NCBI RefSeq assembly: GCF_001662305.1
Contig: NZ_BDEP01000017.1
Location: forward strand, 124,001 to 188,000
From: Halomonas caseinilytica
GTDB lineage: Bacteria > Pseudomonadota > Gammaproteobacteria > Pseudomonadales > Halomonadaceae
DNA length: 64,000 nt
Reading direction: 5' to 3'
The notes beneath the pieces are model-generated. The model worked only from the letters and a program-made list of their open reading frames with translations, had not been told where the DNA came from and ran no database searches. Both the position numbers and the translations under genes were made by a program. Positions 27,890 to 37,417 of the stretch are shown in pieces. The first letter of the stretch is position 1; every line of letters begins with the position of its first letter.

Positions 27890-28973
27890 TGAAGTCGGCG
27901 GGTAACCCCAGGAAGTTCTGAATGATGAAGAAGTGGTCCTCGAACAGGCCATCCGGTTCGAGGTCGGCGAGTGGTACCCAACGCGCATGATCGCCGCCCT
28001 TGACCGGCTTCAGGCGGGGCAGTTGCTGGTCGGGGCGCAGGGCGAAGTAGAAGGCTTCGGCCAGGGTGCGGCCACGCCAGCTACGGTGAGGTTCGTCGAA
28101 GAGGCGCTGGCCGCGCAGCGAGCCCTTGAGAACAGGCTCGGGAACCTTGAGTCGTACCCGCTCGCGCAGTTCGCGCAGGCAGGCATCCAGCAGGCGCTCC
28201 TGTGGATTGATGAATCCCCCGGGCAGGGCGTACAGCCCCTTGCCGGGCGCGGCGGTGCGCTTGACCAGCAGGATGTGGCCGGATTGCACCACCACCGCAC
28301 TGACGGTGACGAAGACCGGAGGGTAGGGAGCCTGGGCCCAGGCCTGCCGATATTGATCCAGCAGGCTCTGCTCCTCGACCAGTTGCTCGTAGGCGTCGGT
28401 CTCGAGGAATCGCCGGATACCGTCGATCACGCCGGGCGGGAGGTCGTGGGAGGCACCGGCACTGGCATAGTCGGCGGCGGCGATTGGCGAGCGGAACAGT
28501 CGCTCCCGGATCTGGCTGGCCGAAATTCCCTCGACCATCGGTACGCTGACCGATTCCCATTGGGGAAAGAGGGACAGGTAATAGCTCGATTGCCCCCGGC
28601 TGGCGCCGATCAGGCCGATGCGCGGCAGCCGGGCATGGCGGGGCGATGCGATGTCGCGGACCTTGCGCTGCACGTCGCGCACCCACACATCGTTGTTGTA
28701 GAGCGCGTCGAGCAGCGGCACGATCTCCAGACGCTCGTTGTCCTCGTCGTCGAAGGCGCTGCGCAGCATGCGGCGGCGCTCGTCGAAAAGCCAGGGGTTA
28801 CGCAGCGAACGGGCCTGCCAGGCGGAGCCGATCAGGACGATGACCTGGCGAGCCCGCTTGAGGGCCTGGTGAATGACCGCCAGGTGGCCGAGATGCGTCG
28901 GTTGAAAGCGGCCGATGAAGACCAGACAGTCGAAGTCGCGATCAGGGTGTTCGGCGTCTGGCGTCGCGGTCAT
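27879..28973 (-). CDS. Bifunctional nicotinamide-nucleotide adenylyltransferase / Nudix hydrolase
   Basis: Fusion of two NAD-metabolism domains in 364 residues. Residues 1-190 form a NadM-type NMN adenylyltransferase with the nucleotidyltransferase motif GRFQPTHLGH (21-30) and the second motif ISASQIRERL (150-159). Residues 215-360 form a Nudix domain of the ADP-ribose pyrophosphatase type found in NadM-Nudix fusions. The Nudix box (252-275) keeps GX5E and REL but has R272 in place of the second Glu and R274 in place of the Gly, so hydrolase activity may be weakened. GGAG lies about 9 bases before ATG 28973. It is divergent from the YihY gene. Confidence 0.92.
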   Translation of the reverse strand: MTATPDAEHPDRDFDCLVFIGRFQPTHLGHLAVIHQALKRARQVIVLIGSAWQARSLRNPWLFDERRRMLRSAFDDEDNERLEIVPLLDALYNNDVWVRDVQRKVRDIASPRHARLPRIGLIGASRGQSSYYLSLFPQWESVSVPMVEGISASQIRERLFRSPIAAADYASAGASHDLPPGVIDGIRRFLETDAYEQLVEEQSLLDQYRQAWAQAPYPPVFVTVSAVVVQSGHILLVKRTAAPGKGLYALPGGFINPQERLLDACLRELRERVRLKVPEPVLKGSLRGQRLFDEPHRSWRGRTLAEAFYFALRPDQQLPRLKPVKGGDHARWVPLADLEPDGLFEDHFFIIQNFLGLPADFSQP

Positions 28974-29115
28974 GGCATCGCTCCAAGGAAAACCACCATT
29001 ATGGTGACCCGCCTCGGAGCACGCAATTCTCCACCGCCGGCAAGCGATTCGCCCTGCACCTCCGTGGCCGCCTTCGGTATGCTGTGACATCAGCAAGGGA
29101 ATGTGAGGAACTGCC

Positions 29116-30195
29116 GTGATCAAGCAAAGCGTGATGACCGCCTGGACTCTGGTTCGCGATTTCGTCCGGTTCTGGTGGACCGTGGTGAGTGGTGCCGTGA
29201 AGCTCTGGCTGGAACGCAATGCCTTCAGCTATGCCGGCTCACTGGCCTTTTATACGCTGTTTTCCCTGGCGCCGACGGTCATCATCGCAGTGACCGTGAT
29301 CGGTCTGGTGCTGGGAGAGGAAGCGGCCCAAGGGCAGATAGTTGCCCAGCTCGAGGGCACCATGGGCGCGAGCGCCGCCGAACTCGTGCAGAACGCCGTC
29401 TCCCAGTCACGCATCCAGGAATCCGGGATTCTGCCGACGCTGCTCGGCATCGGTGCCTTGCTGGTCGGTGCGACCACCGTGTTCGGTCAGATGCAGTTCT
29501 CGTTGAACACGCTCTGGGGCGTTACCGCGCGTCCGAGCAGCAACAGCCTGTGGATCTTCATCAAGAACCGGACCCTGTCACTGACGGTGGTACTGTCGAT
29601 CGGGTTCATCCTGCTGGTGTCACTGGCCCTCGGCGTGATGGTCAAGGCGATGCTGAAAGCGGCCGATGGGCTGTTGCCCTTCGTCGGTTTCCTGACCAGT
29701 GGCGCGGAGTTTCTTGTCTCGCTGGCCCTGGTGTCGGCACTGTTCGCGACCATCTTCAAGGTCCTGCCCGATGTGGTGCTGCGTTGGCGCGACGTGCTGG
29801 TGGGCGCCGTCGTCACGGCCCTTCTGTTCGCGGTGGGACGTACGGCCATCGCCACCTACCTGGCCTACACGGCCACGGCCTCGACCTATGGCGCCGCCGG
29901 TTCGGTGGTCGTGGTGTTGCTGTGGGTCTATTACTCCTCGTTAATCCTGCTGTTCGGTGCTGCCTTCACCAAGTGCCATCTGGTGGCCAAGGGGTGTGAG
30001 ATCGTGCCGCGCAACAGTGCTGTGCTGGTCAAGCATGAACTGCTCGACGAGATGCGCGAGAAACGCGGCAAGGGCCTGAAGATGCCGGCTTGGCCGCGGG
30101 GGCGGAAGCAGCGGGAACAAGCACCCGACGCCGATGAGGGGCAGGGCTCAGATGCTTGTTCGTCATCCGAGGCGACGGCCAGAGATTCCGGCTGA
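29116..30195 (+). CDS. YihY/BrkB-family inner-membrane protein
   Basis: A 359-residue polytopic membrane protein of the YihY (formerly mis-called RNase BN) family, with about six transmembrane segments. Signatures are FSYAGSLAFYTLFSLAPTVII near residue 40, GATTVFGQMQFSLNTLWGV near 120, and YGAAGSVVVVLLWVYYSSLILLFGAAFT near 260. The C-terminal 50 residues are a charged cytoplasmic tail. The GTG at 29116 has GAGGAA about 6 bases upstream. Physiological role is unknown; transport or envelope-related functions have been proposed for the family. It is convergent with the amino-acid dehydrogenase gene. Confidence 0.9.
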   Translation: MIKQSVMTAWTLVRDFVRFWWTVVSGAVKLWLERNAFSYAGSLAFYTLFSLAPTVIIAVTVIGLVLGEEAAQGQIVAQLEGTMGASAAELVQNAVSQSRIQESGILPTLLGIGALLVGATTVFGQMQFSLNTLWGVTARPSSNSLWIFIKNRTLSLTVVLSIGFILLVSLALGVMVKAMLKAADGLLPFVGFLTSGAEFLVSLALVSALFATIFKVLPDVVLRWRDVLVGAVVTALLFAVGRTAIATYLAYTATASTYGAAGSVVVVLLWVYYSSLILLFGAAFTKCHLVAKGCEIVPRNSAVLVKHELLDEMREKRGKGLKMPAWPRGRKQREQAPDADEGQGSDACSSSEATARDSG

Positions 30196-30208
30196 CCCCG
30201 GGGCGGTA

Positions 30209-31246
30209 TCAGCCGCGAAAGCGCTCCCGTGCGAGAGTTTCGGCCACGCTGGCGGGATCGTGGTTTTCTCGGCGGGCTCGCGCGAAGATCTCGTTCAGGG
30301 TGGTTTCGATGCCGGCGATGTGTGACATGACCGCTTCGCGCCGATAGTCCTGGCGTCGCTGCCAGGCGATCTCGATCACGCCTCCGGCATTGGCGACATA
30401 GTCCGGCGTATAGAGGATGCCGCGCGACTGCAGCATGTCGGCGATCTCCGGGCTGGCCAGTTGATTGTTGGCCGCGCCGCAGACCACGCGGGCCTTGAGT
30501 CGCTCGACCACAGAAGGCGACAGGGCTGCTCCCATGGCGCAGGGCGCGAAGACGTCGACATCGGCCTCGACGATGTCGTCGGGGGCGGTGATCTCCGCGT
30601 CGAGCGAGGCGGCGAGTTGCCCCAGGGCGTCCCGATCGACATCGGTCATGATCAAGTGAGCCCCGGCTTCGTGCAATTGCCGAGCCAGTTGGGCACCGAC
30701 GTGGCCGACTCCCTGGATGGCCACCCGCAAGCCATCGAAATCCTCCCGGTCCAGGCCGTGACGCACGGCGCTGCGCATGGCGCAGAAAACGCCCCTGGCA
30801 GTGAAGGGGGAAGGGTCGCCGGAGGCACCTTCCCGGCCGAGGCCGCCGACATGCTCGGTGGTCTCTGCAATCACCCGCATATCGGCTTCGCTCGAACCGG
30901 AATCCTCGGCGGTGATGTAGTCGCCGTTCAGCGAATCGACCAGCCGGCCCATGGCGCGCAGCAGTTCCGGGGTCTTGTCGCGACGCGGGTCGGCGATGAT
31001 CACGGCCTTGCCGCCGCCCAGCGGCAGGTCGGCCAGCGCCGACTTGTAGGTCATGCCGCGGGACAGGCGCAACACATCGGTCAATGCCTCATCGTCACTG
31101 GCGTAGGGGAAGATGCGCAGGCCGCCCAGGGCCGGGCCTAGCCGAGTATCGTGGATGGCGACAATGGCCCGCAGGCCGCTCGTGGGATCGTCGCCAAAAA
31201 CGATGCGCTGGTGGTGGTCGAACTCGGGGTGAGAGAAGACCGACAT
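30209..31246 (-). CDS. Leu/Phe/Val-type NAD-dependent amino-acid dehydrogenase
   Basis: Oxidative deaminase of the Glu/Leu/Phe/Val dehydrogenase family, 345 residues, the size of leucine dehydrogenases. The N-terminal domain has GPALGGLRIFPY and the catalytic-lysine motif PLGGGKAVI. The Rossmann domain starts at VAIQGVGHVGAQLARQL. ATAEDSG and YVANAGGVIEIAWQ also fit leucine/phenylalanine dehydrogenases. ATG 31246 has AAGGGAG about 9 bases upstream; the frame to 31339 is unlikely leader. Substrate within the family (leucine, valine or phenylalanine) cannot be set from sequence alone. No branched-chain catabolic genes are adjacent. Confidence 0.88.
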   Translation of the reverse strand: MSVFSHPEFDHHQRIVFGDDPTSGLRAIVAIHDTRLGPALGGLRIFPYASDDEALTDVLRLSRGMTYKSALADLPLGGGKAVIIADPRRDKTPELLRAMGRLVDSLNGDYITAEDSGSSEADMRVIAETTEHVGGLGREGASGDPSPFTARGVFCAMRSAVRHGLDREDFDGLRVAIQGVGHVGAQLARQLHEAGAHLIMTDVDRDALGQLAASLDAEITAPDDIVEADVDVFAPCAMGAALSPSVVERLKARVVCGAANNQLASPEIADMLQSRGILYTPDYVANAGGVIEIAWQRRQDYRREAVMSHIAGIETTLNEIFARARRENHDPASVAETLARERFRG

Positions 31247-31421
31247 GATGCAGACTCCCTTTTGAGGATGGTTGTTGTGGTGCTGTCGTCCGGGTAGGAC
31301 GAGCGCTTGGCGTCGCGATGGCTTTTGGCCGGCGTCCACCTTGTGTCATCTTAAAGGGTAGTCCCTTGAGGCAGAAGCGAACTATCGCAGCAGGCGTGAT
31401 GACGATCCGGGAGGAGACAGC

Positions 31422-31694
31422 ATGGAGAGGCGTTGCGTGAGGGCCTTGGTGACCGGCAAGGTCCAGGGTGTCTGGTATCGACGCGCGACCCAGGAAAAGG
31501 CGCTGCAGGCCGGCGTGACCGGGCATGCGCGCAACCTGCCCGACGGGCGTGTCGAGGTGTTGATGTGTGGTCGTGCCGAGGCGGTGCGCGAGCTCGGCGA
31601 GTGGCTATGGAAAGGGCCACCCGATGCTCGGGTGACCCATGTCGAGCTCGAAGGCGTGGAGGTGCATGAGCCGGATTCCTTCACGACCGGCTAG
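31422..31694 (+). CDS. acyP: Acylphosphatase
   Basis: Small (90-residue) enzyme that hydrolyses acyl phosphates such as carbamoyl phosphate and 1,3-bisphosphoglycerate. Both signatures are present: GKVQGVWYRRATQEKA, with the catalytic arginine of the VQGVxYR motif, and the asparagine motif in GHARNLPDGRVEVLMCG. GGAGGAG lies 5 bases upstream of the ATG. It is a single gene, divergent from the amino-acid dehydrogenase and convergent with the nucleoside hydrolase. Confidence 0.95.
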   Translation: MERRCVRALVTGKVQGVWYRRATQEKALQAGVTGHARNLPDGRVEVLMCGRAEAVRELGEWLWKGPPDARVTHVELEGVEVHEPDSFTTG

Positions 31695-31747
31695 GCCGTT
31701 TCCGAAAAGTGCCTATGCTCGGCGATGGACAGAAAGCTCGCACGACA

Positions 31748-32689
31748 TCAGGCAAGGGTCTCGGTGATCCACTCGACGACGGCCTCGCCGTCAACGCCGA
31801 GACAGACATCGGTGAGCGGGGTCTGTGACCAGCGAGGCTCAATGTAGCCGCGATGTTCCGGCGCGAAGATGGTCTGCCCCTCGGCCTCGCCTTCGGTGGC
31901 AACGTTGAGGTGGCCGCGCTGGGTGGTGAAGAGGTCCGGTCGAACCAGCCAGGCCAGGGCGCAGCTATCGTGTGGGCAGCAACCGTCGATACCCAGCATT
32001 TCCCGGTAGAAGTCGCGGTAGAAGGAGTAGCTGCCGGCCAGCACCTTGCCGAGCTTGCCCTGGCTGGCTTCAATGCGCGCCATGTGAGACGGCGAGAGGA
32101 CGCAACGGTGGGTCACGTCGAGGCCAACCATGACCAGCGGCCAGCCAGCCGTCAGCACCCGTGCGGCGGCGTGAGGGTCGTTGAAGATGTTGGCCTCGGC
32201 CACGGGTGTGACATTGCCGCCTTCTTTGATCGAACCGCCCATCACCACGACTTGTTTGACCTTGTCGATCAGGGTGGGATCGAGCTGGAGGGCGGCCGCC
32301 AGGTTGCCGAGTGGACCGACGGCGACCAGCGAGACTTCGCCGGGGCGCGCGTTGACAGTGTCGACGATGAATTGCGCGGCGCTGCGCGACTCGGCTTGCC
32401 CCTGTACGCTCGGCAGCTCGATGTCTCCCAGGCCGTTGGCGCCGTGGATGTGGGCGGGAGCCGGGTGGCGTGGCTTGACCAGTGGCGCGGCCGCTCCCTG
32501 GACCACGGGGATGGTCGTGTCGGCCAGTTCGGCCAGCAGCAGGGCGTTATGGGTCGCGGTGGTGACATCCACGTTGCCATAGGTCGTGGTCATGCCCAGC
32601 AGCTCGATGTCCGGGTGCGCCAGGGCGATGGCGATCGCCTGGGCATCGTCCACGCCCGGATCGGTATCGAAGATGATCGGATGTGTCAT
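31748..32689 (-). CDS. Inosine-uridine-preferring type nucleoside hydrolase
   Basis: Hydrolyses the N-glycosidic bond of ribonucleosides to base plus ribose, with Ca2+. It has 313 residues. The N-terminal calcium-binding signature DTDPGVDDAQAI is intact, and VVVMGGSIKEGGNVTPVAEANIFNDPHAA and the later HDSCALAW also match. The order of motifs fits the Rih family; which of RihA, RihB or RihC it resembles is not clear. AAGGAGCC precedes the ATG. Ribokinase is encoded upstream on the same strand, so nucleoside-derived ribose can be phosphorylated at once, suggesting a salvage or catabolic pair. Confidence 0.94.
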   Translation of the reverse strand: MTHPIIFDTDPGVDDAQAIAIALAHPDIELLGMTTTYGNVDVTTATHNALLLAELADTTIPVVQGAAAPLVKPRHPAPAHIHGANGLGDIELPSVQGQAESRSAAQFIVDTVNARPGEVSLVAVGPLGNLAAALQLDPTLIDKVKQVVVMGGSIKEGGNVTPVAEANIFNDPHAAARVLTAGWPLVMVGLDVTHRCVLSPSHMARIEASQGKLGKVLAGSYSFYRDFYREMLGIDGCCPHDSCALAWLVRPDLFTTQRGHLNVATEGEAEGQTIFAPEHRGYIEPRWSQTPLTDVCLGVDGEAVVEWITETLA

Positions 32690-32865
32690 GGTGGCTCCTT
32701 GTCCGGGGTTGAGAGGCTTTCAAAGCCTAAAGGGGCTTTACGGTGACAAGCCTTCGCGAGGGCGCTGTGACCCCTTCCATGGGCGCTACCTTTGCCATCC
32801 ATGGCAGGACCCTCGCGTTGCCTTATCCCCGATGCTCACTGCCACTGAAAGCTTGGAAATACATG

Positions 32866-33765
32866 CTAAGTGCCCTGACCAAGCAGGGTTTCGACATCGG
32901 CAAGCTCAGGGATGCTCTCGGTGGCGCCGAGGCGCTGAACGCCGATGGCGGCCGCCGTGGCAGCACGCTCGAGACAGGTCTCGGCCGGCATGCCGGCCTG
33001 TCGGGCCGCGAGGTAATAACCGATGAAGGTATCGCCGGCGGCGGTGGTGTCGCGTGGCGTGACGGGCAGGGGCGGCTGGAAAAGACGTGTCTCGCCATGT
33101 TGATACCAGGCGCCGTCACCGCCCAGGGTCAGCACCGTCTCCGTGTCGGGCAAGCGCGCGGCGAGAGCGTCGAGCAGTTCATTCGCGGCGGCGCCTTCCG
33201 GCAGCCCGGTCAGCGCCTCGGCCTCGCCACGATTGACGAACAGTAGCTGACAGAGCTCCAGGGGCAGGGCGGCCACTTCCTCGGTCATCGGGGCCGGATT
33301 GAAAGCGATCTGCATGCCTTTGGCATGAGCCCGTTCCAGTACCCATGCCAGGGCGTTGCACTCGTTCTGGGCGAGCAGCCAATCGTCGGGGGCGGCGGCT
33401 TCGATCAGTTCATCCAGCGACGCTTCACTGAAGCCATGATTGGCGCCAGGGAAGAGCAGGATGGCGTTCTCGCCCTGGTCGTCGACCTGGATGATGGCAT
33501 GACCGCCAGGCTCATCGACCAGCATGATGGTCTCGGTATCCACCCCGGCTTGTTCCAGCAGTTCCTTGGCCCAGGCATCGTGCCGGCCGAGGCGTCCCCA
33601 GTGACGAACCTGCCCCCCGGCCCGGGCCATGGCCAGCGACTGGTTGGCTCCCTTGCCACCGAGACCGACGCGATAATCATGCCCAGCGAGGGTTTCCCCC
33701 GGGCGAACCAGGTGGGGGACACGGTAGAAGTGGTCGAGGTTGATCGAGCCGAAATTGTGCAGCAT
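32866..33765 (-). CDS. rbsK: Ribokinase
   Basis: PfkB-family sugar kinase (299 residues) converting ribose to ribose 5-phosphate with ATP. Features: FGSINLDHFYRVPHLVRPGET at the start, the substrate motif GLGGKGANQSLAMARAGG, and the C-terminal catalytic motif DTTAAGDTFIGYYLAAR, where the second aspartate is the base. It is transcribed before the nucleoside hydrolase gene, with a 176-bp spacer, and no ribose ABC transporter is in view. This supports ribose arriving from nucleoside hydrolysis rather than from uptake. Copy 3 of the dispersed repeat lies 105 bp upstream of its start. Confidence 0.93.
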   Translation of the reverse strand: MLHNFGSINLDHFYRVPHLVRPGETLAGHDYRVGLGGKGANQSLAMARAGGQVRHWGRLGRHDAWAKELLEQAGVDTETIMLVDEPGGHAIIQVDDQGENAILLFPGANHGFSEASLDELIEAAAPDDWLLAQNECNALAWVLERAHAKGMQIAFNPAPMTEEVAALPLELCQLLFVNRGEAEALTGLPEGAAANELLDALAARLPDTETVLTLGGDGAWYQHGETRLFQPPLPVTPRDTTAAGDTFIGYYLAARQAGMPAETCLERAATAAAIGVQRLGATESIPELADVETLLGQGT

Positions 33766-33870
33766 GCCGATTCCGAGTTGATGTCAGGAGTGGGAAGGTG
33801 GGGCATTCATGGAGCATGAGTATCCAAGTCCGAAAGAGTGCGCGCAACCTGTACACGGGATCGTATCGAC

Positions 33871-33886
33871 TTTATACCGTTATCTA
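33871..33886 (+). repeat. Copy 3 of the dispersed 16-bp intergenic repeat
   Basis: TTTATACCGTTATCTA, identical over 16 bases to the copies at 6535 and 23611, then diverging. It lies upstream of rbsK, where read from the minus strand it supplies GGTATAAA, a possible -10 for that gene. Confidence 0.7.
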
Positions 33887-34012
33887 GTTGTAGCTAAACC
33901 ACAAATCACACTGATCCCCCCCGAAAACACGCCGCGGTGGCCCTGGCCATCGAGCACCCTAAAGGCCTGTCATGGCGAAACTCTTGCCAGAACTTCGGGA
34001 GTCAACAGGAGA

Positions 34013-34945
34013 TCAAGCCGAATCTGCCAGATTCTGTGCCGTCAGTTCGACGATGCGCTGACGGGCTTCGGGCGCGATCCAGGCATTATGGGGCGTCACG
34101 ATCAGGTTCAGTGGCTCCGCAAGGGCATCCAGCAAAGGGTGGCCATTCCTCGGCGGTTCTTCAGGCAGCACATCGACGCCCAGGCCGCTCAGGCGACCTT
34201 CGCGTAGCGCCGTCAGGGCAGCCTCTTCGTCGATGATGCTGCCTCGGGCACAGTTGATCAGCAGACAAGCTGGCTTGAGCCGGGCAAGCATGTCGGCATC
34301 GATCAGGTGATGAGTGGCCTCGGTCAGCGGGCAGTGGAGACTGACGACATCGGCCGTGGGAGCCAGCTCGGCCAGTGAAGAGCGGCGATCACCGCCGCTG
34401 TCCGCGCCCGGCCGGGCGGCGAAGCTCACCTGCATGCCGAGCCCCTCGGCCAGTTTTCCCACTCGGCTGCCGAGCTCTCCCTGGCCGACGATCACCAGAT
34501 GCTTGCCCTCGAGTTGCAAGGTTCGATGTTCCATCAGGCAGAAGAAAGGGCTCGTGTTCCAGCGCCCCTGGGCGACGTCATCCTGATAGCGCGGCAGCCG
34601 GGCAGCGAGGGCTAGGATCATCATCAGGCTGTGCTGAGCCACGCTGGCGGTGCCATAGGCGGTGACATTGCGGACTTCGACCCCCAGGCGTTCGGCGGCC
34701 GCCATGTCGATGTTGTTGGTGCCGGTGGCCAGTACGCAGATCAGGCGCAGCCGGGGCAACGCTTCCAGGGTCTCGGCGCCCAGTTTCACCTTGTTGACGA
34801 TGGCCACATCGGCATCGGTCAGTCGTTCGGCGGCCTCATCGGTGGCCGTGAAGTCGTGGCATGTCAGCTGCGTGACCTGGCGTTCGATCGGCGAGAGATC
34901 GATGTCCGGACCTAGGCTGGCGGCGTCGAGAATGACGGCATGCAT
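34013..34945 (-). CDS. D-2-hydroxyacid dehydrogenase, glycerate/hydroxypyruvate type
   Basis: NAD(P)-dependent oxidoreductase of the D-isomer-specific 2-hydroxyacid dehydrogenase family, 310 residues. The catalytic and cofactor signatures are VIVGQGELGSRVGKLAEGLG (nucleotide motif), LKPACLLINCARGSIIDEEAAL (with the catalytic Arg), a conserved Glu in GLGVDVLPEEPPRNGHPLLD, and the catalytic His in VTPHNAWIAPEARQRI. The last pattern resembles glycerate dehydrogenase/hydroxypyruvate reductase (HprA). The ATG at 34945 begins the conserved fold; the frame continuing to 35077 runs through the promoter region of the divergent zinc-ribbon gene. Confidence 0.87.
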   Translation of the reverse strand: MHAVILDAASLGPDIDLSPIERQVTQLTCHDFTATDEAAERLTDADVAIVNKVKLGAETLEALPRLRLICVLATGTNNIDMAAAERLGVEVRNVTAYGTASVAQHSLMMILALAARLPRYQDDVAQGRWNTSPFFCLMEHRTLQLEGKHLVIVGQGELGSRVGKLAEGLGMQVSFAARPGADSGGDRRSSLAELAPTADVVSLHCPLTEATHHLIDADMLARLKPACLLINCARGSIIDEEAALTALREGRLSGLGVDVLPEEPPRNGHPLLDALAEPLNLIVTPHNAWIAPEARQRIVELTAQNLADSA

Positions 34946-35082
34946 GGCGGAATCCTTGCTCTGGGGGTGAATGGATGAAGGACGGGGCGCAGCGACCGGG
35001 GCATTCGTCGACGAGCCTGCGACCCGCGCAGCCGAATGGCCAAGGGAATCCCCGGGGCTGGGCCTCGAGGCCTCCAACGGGC

Positions 35083-35088
35083 TATAAT
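35083..35088 (+). promoter_or_regulatory. Probable -10 box (TATAAT) upstream of the zinc-ribbon gene and aspS
   Basis: A perfect TATAAT lies in a GC-rich spacer, 130 bases before the zinc-ribbon start. No good -35 box is visible 16-18 bases upstream, so the call rests on the -10 match and position. Confidence 0.45.
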
Positions 35089-35217
35089 ATGCGGCCTTCG
35101 CGTCAGGCTTGGATTATCCGCAGGCCGACCCTATATCGCAGAACGATGCAGTACGAGCATCACGACCGCGCACTGTCGCGGGGCTCATGGGACATCGTTA
35201 CCGGGAGAATCATGACC

Positions 35218-35478
35218 ATGCCCATCTACGAATATGAGTGCAAGGCCTGCGGCCATCGCCTGGAAAAGTTGCAGAAGCTCAGTGCCGCTCCACTGACCGA
35301 CTGCCCGGCTTGCGAGCGGTCCGAACTCGGACGTCTGGTCTCGGCCGCGGGCTTCCGCCTGGCCGGTGGTGGCTGGTACGAGACCGATTTCAAGACCGGC
35401 AGCAAGAAGAACCTGGCTGGCGGCAACGAGGGTGGCAAGGCCGCCGAGACATCGAGCAAGGACGGCACGGCGGCCTGA
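35218..35478 (+). CDS. FmdB-family zinc-ribbon protein
   Basis: A small (86-residue) protein with a CxxC...CxxC zinc ribbon: MPIYEYECKACGHRLEKLQKLSAAPLTDCPACERSELGRLVSAAGFRLAGGGWYETDF. This N-terminal pattern is the FmdB/CxxC_CxxC_SSSS family, often encoded directly upstream of aspS in proteobacteria, as here. The C-terminus is a Gly/Lys/Ser-rich tail. The ATG at 35218 has GGGAGA at 9 bases spacing; an ATG at 35212 is also possible. It lies 56 bp before aspS and probably shares its transcript. Function unknown. Confidence 0.88.
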   Translation: MPIYEYECKACGHRLEKLQKLSAAPLTDCPACERSELGRLVSAAGFRLAGGGWYETDFKTGSKKNLAGGNEGGKAAETSSKDGTAA

Positions 35479-35534
35479 GCCGCGCCGATTTGCCGTTTCA
35501 CTCTACCCACGGAACACGATAAACAGGATACGAC

Positions 35535-37316
35535 ATGCGCAGCCATTATTGCGGCCAGTTGAACGAGACCATGGTGGACCAGACGGTCACCCTGTGCGGT
35601 TGGGTGCATCGCCGCCGTGACCACGGTGGCGTGATCTTCCTCGACATGCGCGACCGTGACGGTATCGCCCAGGTCGTGGTCGATCCCGATACCGCCGAGG
35701 CCTTCGCCAATGCTGACCGCGCTCGCAGCGAGTATGTGCTGCGCATCGTCGGCCGTATTCGCCTGCGTCCGGAAGGCACCCAGAACCCCAACATGCCGAC
35801 CGGCATGATCGAGGTGCTGGCCAAGGACGTCGAGGTGCTCAATACCGCCGCGACGCCCCCCTTCCAGCTCGACGAGCATGGCAAGGTCGGCGAGGAGATC
35901 CGTCTCAAGCATCGCTACATCGATCTGCGCCGGCCGGAGATGATCGACAAGCTGCGTCTGCGCTCGCGGATCTCGCACACTGTGCGTGCCTATCTCGAGA
36001 ACCAGGGCTTCCTGGATATCGAGACGCCGATCCTGACCCGGGCGACGCCGGAGGGTGCGCGGGACTATCTGGTGCCCAGCCGTACCCATGCGGGCAGCTT
36101 CTTCGCTCTACCCCAATCGCCGCAGTTGTTCAAGCAACTGCTGATGGTGTCCGGCTTCGACCGCTACTACCAGATCGCCAAGTGCTTCCGCGACGAGGAC
36201 CTGCGCGCCGATCGTCAGCCGGAGTTCACCCAGATCGACCTCGAGGCCTCCTTCGTCGAGGAAGACGACATCATGGCCATCACCGAGGGGATGATTCGTC
36301 AGCTGTTCCAGGAAGTGCTGGATGTCGAATTGCCCGAATTCCCGCGCATGCCCTATGCCGAGGCCATGCGCCGCTTCGGCTCCGACAAGCCGGACCTGCG
36401 CATCCCGCTGGAACTCGTCGATGTCGACGATCTGATGAAGGACGTCGACTTCAAGGTCTTCTCCGGGCCGGCCAATGCCGATGACGGCCGTGTCGCGGCA
36501 CTCAAGGTCAAGGGCGGCGCTTCGCTGTCACGCAAGGAGATCGACGATTACACCAATTTCGTCGGCATCTATGGCGCTCGCGGCCTGGCCTGGATCAAGG
36601 TCAACGACCGGGCCAGCGGCATCGAGGGACTGCAGTCGCCCATCGTCAAGTTCATGGATGGGGTCGTCGAGCCCTTGCTGGACCGCGTCGGTGCCGAGGA
36701 CGGAGACATCATCTTCTTCGGTGCCGACAAGGCTCGTATCGTCAATGAGGCGCTCGGTGCGCTGCGCGTGCGCCTGGGCGAGGACCTCGATCTCTACACC
36801 GCCGAGTGGGCGCCGCTGTGGGTGGTCGACTTCCCGATGTTCGAGGAAGACGACAACGGTCGCCTGCAGGCGCTGCACCACCCGTTCACCGCGCCATCCT
36901 GCGATGTCGAGACGCTCAAGCAGCGGCCCGCCGACGCGCTTTCCCGTGCCTACGATATGGTGCTCAACGGCACCGAGCTTGGTGGCGGCTCGATTCGTAT
37001 CCATGACCAGGCGATGCAGCAGACCGTGCTCGAGGTGCTGGGTATCGGCGAGGAAGAGGCTCGCGAGAAGTTCGGCTTCCTGCTCGACGCTCTCCAGTAT
37101 GGCGCGCCGCCCCATGGAGGCCTGGCCTTCGGTCTCGACCGTCTGGTCATGCTGATGGGCGGGGCCCGGACGATCCGTGAAGTGATCGCCTTCCCGAAGA
37201 CGCAGAGTGCGGCCTGCCTGATGACCGACGCGCCGGGCGAGGTCAGCGGCCAGCAGCTCAAGGAGCTGAACATCCGTCTGCGACAGAAGGCCAAGGCGGA
37301 GAACGGCGGCGACTGA
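35535..37316 (+). CDS. aspS: Aspartyl-tRNA synthetase
   Basis: Class II synthetase charging tRNA-Asp, 593 residues, the bacterial length. Features in order: N-terminal OB-fold anticodon domain ([31 protein letters not shown]), motif 1 region, motif 2 [18 protein letters not shown], the bacterial GAD insertion domain, and motif 3 [14 protein letters not shown]. The order and length fit the bacterial AspRS type. Whether it is discriminating or non-discriminating cannot be settled from sequence alone. The gene follows the zinc-ribbon gene by 56 bp and is closed by a GC-rich hairpin. Confidence 0.98.
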   Translation: MRSHYCGQLNETMVDQTVTLCGWVHRRRDHGGVIFLDMRDRDGIAQVVVDPDTAEAFANADRARSEYVLRIVGRIRLRPEGTQNPNMPTGMIEVLAKDVEVLNTAATPPFQLDEHGKVGEEIRLKHRYIDLRRPEMIDKLRLRSRISHTVRAYLENQGFLDIETPILTRATPEGARDYLVPSRTHAGSFFALPQSPQLFKQLLMVSGFDRYYQIAKCFRDEDLRADRQPEFTQIDLEASFVEEDDIMAITEGMIRQLFQEVLDVELPEFPRMPYAEAMRRFGSDKPDLRIPLELVDVDDLMKDVDFKVFSGPANADDGRVAALKVKGGASLSRKEIDDYTNFVGIYGARGLAWIKVNDRASGIEGLQSPIVKFMDGVVEPLLDRVGAEDGDIIFFGADKARIVNEALGALRVRLGEDLDLYTAEWAPLWVVDFPMFEEDDNGRLQALHHPFTAPSCDVETLKQRPADALSRAYDMVLNGTELGGGSIRIHDQAMQQTVLEVLGIGEEEAREKFGFLLDALQYGAPPHGGLAFGLDRLVMLMGGARTIREVIAFPKTQSAACLMTDAPGEVSGQQLKELNIRLRQKAKAENGGD

Positions 37317-37347
37317 AGGTGCCGTTGTGGCTCGTCACTTGATGCGA

Positions 37348-37370
37348 ACCGGCGCCCGAGGGGCGCCGGT
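37348..37370 (+). terminator. GC-rich hairpin after aspS
   Basis: A perfect 10-bp stem ACCGGCGCCC/GGGCGCCGGT with loop GAG, 31 bp after the stop, followed by CTCGTTT. It is likely a terminator or an attenuator before yebC. Confidence 0.7.
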
Positions 37371-37417
37371 CTCGTTTCAAGCGGCATGAAATCCAGCATC
37401 TAGAATGAGGGAATGGC

